The translations under genes and the position numbers were made by a program. DNA of 36,947 nt, taken from contig VFIW01000054.1 in the NCBI GenBank assembly GCA_006386115.1, positions 348,243 through 385,189 on the forward strand, in the 5' to 3' direction. Below, one piece after another: positions 29,967-36,947 of the stretch. Source of the stretch: Globisporangium splendens. Taxonomy: Eukaryota > Oomycota > Peronosporomycetes > Pythiales > Pythiaceae. Within the stretch, counting starts at the first letter, position 1; every line of letters begins with the position of its first letter. The notes under the pieces were generated by a model that was not told the origin of the DNA, made no database searches, and worked only from the letters and a program-made list of their open reading frames with translations.

Positions 29967-30575
29967 ATGAGCCGAACATTGACGGAGCAAGAACTCAACC
30001 TCTTCCTACCTCATATTGCTAGCCGCACAGCCCCGCCAGGTCAACGACCTTTGCTCCGGGAATTGGAAAAGCACTTCGAGTTCATTACTCCGGAAAAATG
30101 GGAACTCAAAGCATGCGGCTATGCGTACATGGGACCGGAAGTCACGAACAATTGGTGCGAATGCAGCGCACTGAAAGATGGCCTGGCATACAGTGCACAC
30201 TACCTACAGCACTGTGAAGTCAAACCGGAAGTCTTCGGAGATAGCCAAATGATTGTCGCAGCCCAGAACGGGTTCTCTTCTATACGCCAGACCAAGTTGC
30301 AGCCACTAGCAGTTCGGGTAAATCAAATCATCGCCAACTTTGCGTGGATCTCCTGGAATCACACAAAACGAGAACAAAACAAAATGGCCGATCTTCTCGC
30401 CAACATGGCAATGAACTCCAAGAGTGCGAAGATACTCACCGTTGAATCGCGGGGAAATGATCAAGTTCTTATGTCCCAAGTCGCAGCTCTACTCGACAAT
30501 GATATCGGTGCCACACCGTCAAAGCTTAGAAACACCTCACTGTCAGCAGTGTTAATGAGACTCAGGAATACTTAA
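29967..30575 (+). CDS. RNase H-like protein fragment of a retroelement
   Basis: 202 codons from the ATG at 29967. Residues 45-150 match RNase HI-type domains: CGYAYMGPEVTNNWCE (catalytic Glu), VFGDSQMIVAAQ (GDS Asp), WNHTKREQNKMADLLANMAM (C-terminal Asp). The first-strand Asp of the usual D-E-D-D set is not visible, so the start is probably truncated and activity doubtful. The region upstream has no joined reverse transcriptase. The homologous relic at 22190-22625 has a stop; this one is open. The 50-residue tail after the domain is unassigned. Most likely a retroelement remnant, less likely an adopted gene. Confidence 0.6.
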   Translation: MSRTLTEQELNLFLPHIASRTAPPGQRPLLRELEKHFEFITPEKWELKACGYAYMGPEVTNNWCECSALKDGLAYSAHYLQHCEVKPEVFGDSQMIVAAQNGFSSIRQTKLQPLAVRVNQIIANFAWISWNHTKREQNKMADLLANMAMNSKSAKILTVESRGNDQVLMSQVAALLDNDIGATPSKLRNTSLSAVLMRLRNT

Positions 30576-30631
30576 ACTGTATGTAGATCATAAGTTAAAT
30601 AGAATTACCTTCTCTCTCTCACCATTCTCCA

Positions 30632-30693
30632 TTTTTCCCAGTAGAGCTCAAGCGGTCCAGTTCCAGCCTCAGCGGTCCAGTTTGGACCGGCCC
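30632..30693 (-). repeat. Dispersed repeat, partner of 7506-7567
   Basis: The reverse complement matches the sequence just right of gypsy element 1. Here the bases before the matching CCGGT (on the minus strand, GGGATGGG) continue without interruption, so this is an unoccupied copy of the target. Confidence 0.7.
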
Positions 30694-30842
30694 ATCCCAG
30701 GGAGAGAATCCCTCCTTCTTGGAGGCCCTGGGGTGGTGAGGAATGGAATGCACGATCACTATGAGCATGACTGCGGACCCTACGTCGTGGTTAATCCGCC
30801 ATGAAGCACAACTGCGACGCCCACCAGGACGCCGCACTATTA

Positions 30843-31003
30843 CCCGCTGTCTGCGGCCACCACACCGCGCAGCACAAGACCCCCCGCTGTCTGCGGCCAC
30901 CATACCGCGCAGCACAAGACCCCCGCTGTCTGCGGCCACCATACCGCGCAGCACAAGACCCCCCGCTGTCTGCGGCCACCATACCGCGCAGCACAAGACC
31001 CCC
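30843..31003 (+). repeat. Tandem array, four 39-40 bp units
   Basis: Four consecutive units share CGCTGTCTGCGGCCACCA, followed by ACCGCGCAGCACAAGACC. Periods are 40, 39 and 40 bp; the variation is in the C run joining units. The first unit has CACACC where the others have CATACC. GC content is far above the flanks. Because the period is not a multiple of three throughout, coding is unlikely. There are no unique spacers, so it is a minisatellite. Confidence 0.93.
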
Positions 31004-31321
31004 GTAACAGAGCCTACCGGCTCTGTGAATCGAGACGTGATCGAAGCATCGAAGCGCGACGTTCACAAGTGCAAGTGAGGCTGACAAAGCACAGCCAAAA
31101 CGCACAACAACGAACGAAGCCATTTACAAAATGGCACACGAAGAAACTACAAATGTCAGAAAAACTAGAAAATTACGAAAAACCTGGACGCATGTGTGAA
31201 AATGCTTGTGTTACGGCAGGATACGATAGCTGAGAACCCACCATTTCTCTTCCCCGGGAATCTTAAACTCTAAGTTCAATAGATTCTTTATCATCATCAC
31301 CTTCTCTCTCTCACCTTCTCT

Positions 31322-31435
31322 CTGTCTGTTGAAAGATGCTGTAATCTTACCGCTGATGACGAAATCCCACGAGCTGTGCACACTATGGAAAGGCGAAATA
31401 ACTGGCCAACATGTCTGGGGATTCTGTTTCTTCAG
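31322..31435 (+). repeat. 114-bp inverted dispersed repeat, partner of 25624-25737
   Basis: 111 of 114 bases match the reverse complement of 25624-25737. It begins just after a CT-rich tract (31300-31325). From 31436 to 32105 I see no gene; the last part is the promoter side of solute-binding copy 3. Confidence 0.85.
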
Positions 31436-32132
31436 TTGTCGTCATGTCTATTCGTTCACCGAGTATTGGATTCGTCTCGTTTTTCTGGTATTCATAGCTT
31501 TGCGCTCTGAGCATGTTGAGGGTACGTACGGAAGGGTACGTGCACACCTAAGCTAGGGTAGCACGCTTCCCATCCCACAGCTCACCGATCCTTGTCAACT
31601 CGATTGATTTGCCCTCCACTATCACCTCGTGGTCAATCAGAACGATGATTGTCCCCTGTTGCAGTCATCTTAGCCTCGCGGAGCTGTCTTCGCATGACAT
31701 AATTTGCATGAAGTTCAATCCGATCAGGCTTTAGGCAGAGAAACAATACACAGCATGTAGTCCAGGGTTATCTTGCTGCTGTGGCGAGCAGGATCGCCTT
31801 GCGTTCCCTTGAGATGAGGACAGCACGACGAAGGTAGCCATCCGAGTGGAGCGGTCGAACGCTCGTGATTGCGGGATCCTCCACCAGACGGGAGATGATT
31901 TAATCACTGTCATGGATTATCTGAAGAGATGGGCACGCGCTTCCATAAATGACTCAGAGGACCCAACATCGCCTCGTTGGCGTGCACGAACGATTTGTGC
32001 CTTCAAAGTGTTAGCGTACTGTACTCGATCTCCGCCAAGCTCGTGATCGTTTAACAAGATGTTTTGAGGTCAGAGTCTGGCTTTTGGCGAGGCGCTTGCT
32101 CTTTCGCGAGCGCCAGCTCCAGCCAGACAGAC

Positions 32133-32148
32133 TCTCATTTCCAATTCT
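32133..32148 (+). promoter_or_regulatory. Oomycete initiator-like motif upstream of copy 3
   Basis: TCTCATTTCCAATTCT, 71-86 nt before the ATG at 32219, is identical to the motif before copy 2 and matches 13 of 16 positions of the oomycete initiator consensus. Copy 1 lacks a clear counterpart. Confidence 0.6.
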
Positions 32149-32218
32149 TCTCCCTCGTCCACAAGCTCCCAGCTCCATCTTTCGAAGCAAAAACGAAACA
32201 AAACAAAACAAAAGCACA

Positions 32219-33292
32219 ATGCGAGTTCTCACCGCCATTGCCTTCTTCTCGTCGCTCGTGATCGGCAGCACCAACGCTCTTCTGTCCCAGGAAGAGACCA
32301 AGACGATCGATCAACTCTACCAAGATGCGATCAATGAAGGCGGCAAGCTCGTGCTTTATCACGGTGGTGACACGCCAACGCAGCAAGACGCCCTCAAGGC
32401 TTCATTCAACGCGGCGTTCCCCAAGATCAACCTCACGCTCGTCGTTGACTACAGCAAGTACCACAATGTGCGCGTCGACAACCAGCTCGAGACGAACTCG
32501 CTCGTCCCGGACGTCGTGGCCTTGCAGACGCTGCAAGATTTCCCACGCTGGGAAGAAGAAGGCAGGCTGTTGCACTACAGACCTGCCAACTTCTCGAAAA
32601 TCAACGACATCTTCAAGGACCCCAACGGCGCCTGGTTCGGCTACATCGTTTTCGGGTTCACGTACGGCTCCAACGCGACTACGCTCGGCAGCTTGCCAGC
32701 TCCAGCAACTCCACTCGACCTCACGGATCCAAAGTACAAGGGTCTCATCGCTTCGTCGTACCCTCACGACGACGACGCCGTCTTGTTCCTGTTCGCGAAG
32801 TACGTGGAGAAGTACGGCTGGGAGTGGGCTGCGAAGTTCGCTGCTCAAGGTGTGTCGTTTAACCGCGGCTCCAACACCGCTGGTGAACTCGTCGCCGCTG
32901 GTGAGAAGGCTATCTCTGTTGGCGGTGGAGGTGACTTGAGCCCTGCTATCGCAGGTAACTACCCGTTCCTTGTATGGGGTCAACGCATCGCGATTATGAA
33001 GAAGGCGAAGAACGTCGCCGCGGCCAAATTGCTCGTCAACTGGCTGCTGACCGAAGATTCGCAGAAGAAGCATGGATTCATGGGCTGGGGTGTGCGTAAC
33101 GATATTGCGCCATGGAACGGCCAGACGAAGCAAGTCTGGGACGTTCCTCATGCGAACCTGGCCGAGTTCGCGAAGTTCATGGAGGACCGTGAGCGCGTGG
33201 AGATGTGGAAGCAGACCTTTTCGCTGTACTTTGGTGAAGTCCAAGGTGCGCCGTCTCCAGGCGTTCTGGGATTGTACCCAGGCCGCAGCTAA
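32219..33292 (+). CDS. Secreted ABC-type solute-binding protein, copy 3
   Basis: 357 residues, intronless, from the ATG at 32219; the open frame reaches back to 32084, but the upstream part equals the 5' UTR of copy 2 and is not expected to be translated. Signal peptide 1-20 as in the other copies. It differs from copies 1 and 2 at nine residues, for example RWEEEGR versus RWKEEGK, SLPAPA versus SLSAPV, GEKAIS versus GKKAIS, and KQTFSL versus KQIFAL. Most changes are on charged or surface-like positions. About 9 of 19 base changes are silent, so there is no strong sign of loss of constraint. The gene is intact. Ligand and partner are unknown. Confidence 0.92.
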   Translation: MRVLTAIAFFSSLVIGSTNALLSQEETKTIDQLYQDAINEGGKLVLYHGGDTPTQQDALKASFNAAFPKINLTLVVDYSKYHNVRVDNQLETNSLVPDVVALQTLQDFPRWEEEGRLLHYRPANFSKINDIFKDPNGAWFGYIVFGFTYGSNATTLGSLPAPATPLDLTDPKYKGLIASSYPHDDDAVLFLFAKYVEKYGWEWAAKFAAQGVSFNRGSNTAGELVAAGEKAISVGGGGDLSPAIAGNYPFLVWGQRIAIMKKAKNVAAAKLLVNWLLTEDSQKKHGFMGWGVRNDIAPWNGQTKQVWDVPHANLAEFAKFMEDRERVEMWKQTFSLYFGEVQGAPSPGVLGLYPGRS

Positions 33293-33489
33293 ACGCATGA
33301 GCAACGACTACTAGTGTGAGGAACGCACGCTGTCATACCGTCAACTCTTCACTCAGTTAGCTCTCATGATTCATTCATTGCCTTGCCTTTTCACACAATG
33401 CACTCACAGAACCTGTTACTCTAACACTTCCAATAAACTAGTGTTCGAGCCAAACTGCATGTCCTTTTGCGTCTTGTCTACAGGTGGAA

Positions 33490-33890
33490 TGTAACACTGT
33501 TATCTTGAGGAAGGCTTGATGCTTGGAAGGAAAATTGAAAGTGAATTGAAGTAAGAGTTACAAAAATCGAAAGAACAAAACTCACTTATACTGCTGCTCA
33601 GCACTGCTATGAATCTTGATCTGTAATAAAATCAATAAGCTAATGCATTTCACTTGGTGACAATGAATCTTACACAGATATGCGCCTTGCGTCAGTTCTC
33701 CGCAATATTGACATGCGCCAATTTCTGATATAAGATATCCACAATATTGACAATCCATTGGTCAATAATAACAATATTGACATTGACATGCACAGAGTTC
33801 ACATTGATATGCGCCGACAATCGCGCATTTTTAAACACTCTGACGTGTCACTACCCAGCAATCCAGTAGCTGGAAGTGACATGCGTCACA
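33490..33890 (-). repeat. 3' LTR of gypsy element 2
   Basis: In element orientation it opens TGTGACGC at 33890 and closes GTTACA at 33490; the inverted ends are imperfect. The boundary at 33489/33490 is fixed independently, because homology between the duplicated flanks of copies 2 and 3 stops exactly there. It contains repeated CAATATTGAC-type motifs near 33705-33785. Confidence 0.85.
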
Positions 33891-33901
33891 CGACCTCCTT
33901 T
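33891..33901 (-). other. Polypurine tract of gypsy element 2
   Basis: On the minus strand AAAGGAGGTCG abuts the TG of the LTR. It is mostly purine, in the expected place, with two pyrimidines near the junction. Confidence 0.6.
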
Positions 33902-33961
33902 GAAGGAGTGGCTTTTCTTCTTCTGAGCGTCCCATACAGATCATGAGTGCCTTGAACCTGC

Positions 33962-36947
33962 TCAAGGTGTTGATAGGCTCCCACAGTTGCGCTCTTTAGT
34001 TTCTCCAAGCCACCAAATCTTAAACTGCATATGGCTTTTTCTTTTGCGGTGGCCAATGACAGCTTTGACGAACTGTCCTTCTGAACCATCCGCTAGGATA
34101 ACCTTTCTCACCTCTTGGGTCCGTTTGTCATCTTTCTGATATGGCTTCAGAAGTGATGTATGGAACACTGGGTGAAGTTTGAGTCCTTTCGGCAACAATA
34201 ACTCATATGAGTCTTTGGGGACTTTACGGATGATCTTGTAAGGTCCGATATGCCTTGGCGCCAACTTTGTGGTTTGAGCAAAACCTTTGTGACGTATATC
34301 CAAGTTTTTGCCGTTTAGCAGTACTTCATCACCGATTTGGAACTCCTGGTGGTTCCTGTTTCGGTCGTAATAATGCTTCATTCTTTCTTGAGCTTCGCTC
34401 ATTGCGTCTTGAGTCATTTTCAAAAACGCTTCCTGCTTCAGAATGAAGTCTTTGGCAGATTTGACCAAATTGGTGAATTGTGGATCCCTTGCAACATCAT
34501 CTGGCATGTAGGGGTTGTATCCAAGGTCAGCTTCAAACGGTGACATTCCAATCGCTGAATACACACGCCGATTGTAAGCAAATTCTGCCAACGATAAGTA
34601 TTCATCCCAATCATTCTGGGACGGATTCACAACACCGCGAAGATAGTTTTCGACGAGCCTATTCGTCCGTTCCGTTTGACCATCGGTTTGAGGTCTAAAT
34701 GCGGAGGACAAATTGTGCCGGGTTCCCAAACTCTTCATTAATTCCGTCCAAAATTTCGACGTGAAATTGGTGTCTCGATCCGATACTACCGATTTCGGAA
34801 TACCATGGTCTTTCACATAATGCTTTGTGAACAAGATAGCAGTGCCTTCTGCGCTTGCAGTTGACTCCGTCAATATAAACTTACTTCTCTTTGTAAGCCT
34901 ATCGACAATGACCATGATGGCATCGTTGCCATGTTTGGTGATCGGAAGGGCTGTCATGAAGTCCATTCCAATTTCAATCCATCTACCACTTGGAACCTCT
35001 AAGGGTTGAAGCAATCCTGGTGGCTTCTCTTGCCGAGCCTTAATACGCTGACAACTTTTACATGTGTTTATGTAGCGTTGGATATACTTCTGCATACGTG
35101 GCCAATAGTACTTCTTTTGCACTTGAACATAGGTCTTAAAATATCCGGGATGTCCCGCGGTGACAACATCATGATTCTCGTATATCACGCGGTTTGTCAA
35201 ATCTTCGTCATCCGGAATGACCAATCTGGCTTCACTGCCCTCTTTGGTCTGAAAGAATAAAAGATCTTCGTGAAGAGTATAATTGCGAACCTCTTCACCA
35301 TTGTTTAAACGATTCATTATGTCAAGAATGCGTTTGTCAAAGGCATATTTCTTCTTGGTTTCCATTTCCACCGGACTGGTGGTAATAGCAGCCACAATTT
35401 CACGGTCTTGAACCATTTTTAACAATTCCTTCAGACTCACTTGAGCTGCTTTGTGTTCAAAGTCTGGACGTCTGGACAAGGCATCTGCGATGCCATTAGT
35501 TTTGCCAGCAATCCATATAAACTGCGGTTGAAACTCAGCGAGCTCGTTAAACCATCTCGCGATGCGACGGTTTGTGGTCTTTTGAGTCAGAATAGTTTCC
35601 AAGCTCTTGTGATCGGTCTCCACCATAAATGGTTTGTCGACCAAATAAATGCGCCAAACTCGCAAAGCGTGCATAATAGCCAACAACTCCTGTTCCTGAA
35701 CGGGATAGTTGAGTTCTGCAGCTTTCATTTTCCTGCCAGTAAACGCTATCGGATGCTCAATCCCTCCCTCCTTTTGAATGAGGACGCCTCCCACAGCGTA
35801 GTTCGATGCATCCATGCGAATGCCAAACGGTTTGCCAAAGTCTGGCAACGCAAGTACTGGAGGAGCAGAAAGGCGACGTTTAAGCTCCTCAAAACACTGT
35901 AGCTGATTGCTGTCAAGCCGGACAGTGTCTTTGGAACGTTTGCCTTTGAGCGCCTCATGCAAAGGACCAGAAAATTGCGCATAGTCCTTGCAGAATCTAG
36001 AGACATACACAGTAGTCCCTAGAAAGCTTTCCATTTGGTGCTTGGTCTTGGGTACTGGCCACTCAGTAATGATCCTGACTTTGTCTGGGTCCATCCGGAC
36101 TCCATTTCGACCTACAAAGTCTCCCAAGCATGGAATTTCCTCGACACAAAACTGACATTTTGACAACTTAATGTAGAGCTGTTGTTCTTCACATCGTTTC
36201 AGAACTCTGTCCAAAGCTGCTACATGTTCCTTCACGTCCCTGCCGGTTGTAAAGACGTAGATGTTGTCAAAATAGATGCGCATGACATCGCGCAAGTCAC
36301 TGAATACTTTCTGCAACAGGCGATTGAAAGTACCAGGAGAACCGCTGAGACCCATTGGAGTGACAAGGTACTCAAATAACCCATCGGGGGTAGAAAATGC
36401 GGTAAATGGTATGTCGGATTCTCGGAGTTTGACTTGGTAATAACCCCAAAGTAAATCCATACACGAAAACCATTGACTCTTTGACATGGCGTCAAAAGTG
36501 TCTTCCTTGCGTGGCATAGGAATGGCGGGTAAAATCGTTTTCTGATTCAATTGGCGGTAGTCATGGACAATTCTCCATCCAACCGGTTTCTTCACACAAA
36601 AGGTTGGTGCACTGAATGCAGACGTACTTGGCCGAATAATTCCAGCTTTGACCATCTCTTTGGTCCACTCCATGATCACTTGCGCTGTTCAGGGCTCTGT
36701 CTCCACTGACGAACGCTAATTGGCTTCGTGCCCGGCACCAACTGAATTTCATGTTCAATGCCGTCACGGATTGGCGGAGTTGAGTTAGGTAACTCAGTAC
36801 GAAAACGGAATCTTTGTATTTTTGCAAGACTTCGTATGCTGGATTATTTCTCAATTGGTCACATCCTTGTTTCTGAAATCGTTCTGCTTTCTCAGAGACA
36901 TGAGGATTGATCGCAAACACTGCCTCTAAGTCCTTACTTTGCCGAAG
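33962..36947 (-). pseudogene. pol: Pol of gypsy element 2, mutated
   Basis: A 905-codon frame (36679-33962) carries reverse transcriptase, RNase H (MDASNYA, TDHKSLE, ADALSRR), integrase (HHCC finger HDVVTAGH with CKSC; MDFMTALP, SDRDTNF, TERTNR) and the HTSLLKPY motif. The RT active site reads YFDN (nt 36263-36274) instead of YFDD. Upstream residues (to the window edge) are in other frames: one shift lies near 36801-36812 and another near 36675-36686. A third shift near 33980-33992 breaks the end of a chromodomain-like tail (FVKAVIGH, FKIWWLG) so that the frame ends early. Protease would lie outside the window. The changed catalytic residue and three shifts indicate a dead copy. Confidence 0.88.

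Larger units (their letters stand above)
32106..33489 (+). repeat. Right arm of inverted duplication (solute-binding copy 3 with flanks)
   Basis: This is the inverted counterpart of 27351-28733, separated from it by about 3.4 kb. The arm runs from the CGCGAGCGCCAGCTCC block through the gene and its AATAAA poly(A) signal (33432-33437) to GGAA at 33489, where the LTR of retroelement 2 begins. Confidence 0.85.
33490..36947 (-). mobile_element. Second Ty3/gypsy retrotransposon, 3' part, decayed
   Basis: The element lies on the minus strand: 3' LTR 33490-33890, purine tract beside it, then pol reading leftward and running off the right window edge. Gag and the 5' LTR are outside. It is clearly different from element 1 (401-bp versus 651-bp LTR, different pol). 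Insertion is after TGGAA (33485-33489), the predicted target duplication; the same position beside copy 2 (27351) is uninterrupted. Confidence 0.92.

Noticed and set aside
30843..31003. CRISPR-like array
   Set aside because: Units are directly contiguous with no unique spacers, and the window is eukaryotic; it is a minisatellite.
32402..33304. 300-codon ORF opposite solute-binding copy 3, with similar long antisense ORFs opposite copies 1 and 2
   Set aside because: They mirror a strongly codon-biased gene; composition and repeated occurrence follow the sense gene, and no domain or start context supports them.

Overview
The window looks like an accessory, repeat-rich stretch of an oomycete nuclear genome, probably Phytophthora or a close relative in the Peronosporales. 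This rests on Ty3/gypsy retrotransposons with chromodomain-type pol, short phase-0 introns in GC-rich coding sequence, an oomycete-style initiator motif, and a tandem family of proteins joining a bZIP-like coil to a START-like domain that I associate with oomycetes. All family names are recognised by eye; no search was run.

Layout. (1) 1-7505: a nearly complete Ty3/gypsy chromovirus on the + strand (5' LTR cut by the window edge; gag; pol in the -1 frame behind an A AAA AAC slip site; chromodomain; 3' LTR 6855-7505). A coiled-coil ORF runs antisense to its 3' end (5717-6778). (2) 7840-21149: six paralogous three-exon genes, five on + and one on -, each with exon 1 = acidic/bZIP-like/coiled-coil part and exons 2-3 = START-like part. 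A broken, divergent relative follows at 21287-22015 (-). Two neighbours share a 245-bp perfectly identical tract in exon 2. (3) 22190-33489: three intronless genes for a secreted, bacterial-type ABC solute-binding protein (22958-24031 -, 27550-28623 -, 32219-33292 +). They sit among RNase H-like retroelement fragments, a 39-40 bp tandem array and short inverted repeats. Copies 1 and 2 differ at a single base across the whole coding region although their flanks are strongly diverged. Copies 2 and 3 have almost identical flanks but differ at about 19 coding bases. (4) 33490-36947: the 3' part of a second, decayed Ty3/gypsy element on the - strand, inserted in the 3' flank of copy 3; the same position beside copy 2 is an empty site.

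How it fits together. The two gene families appear to be shaped by tandem or inverted duplication and local gene conversion. The bZIP-like/START proteins are likely intracellular, possibly lipid-responsive regulators (inference). The solute-binding proteins are predicted to be secreted, and the window shows no ABC permease or ATPase. The most unusual items are the antisense coiled-coil ORF of the first retroelement, the bZIP-like + START array with its conversion tract, and the coding-region-limited identity of the solute-binding genes.
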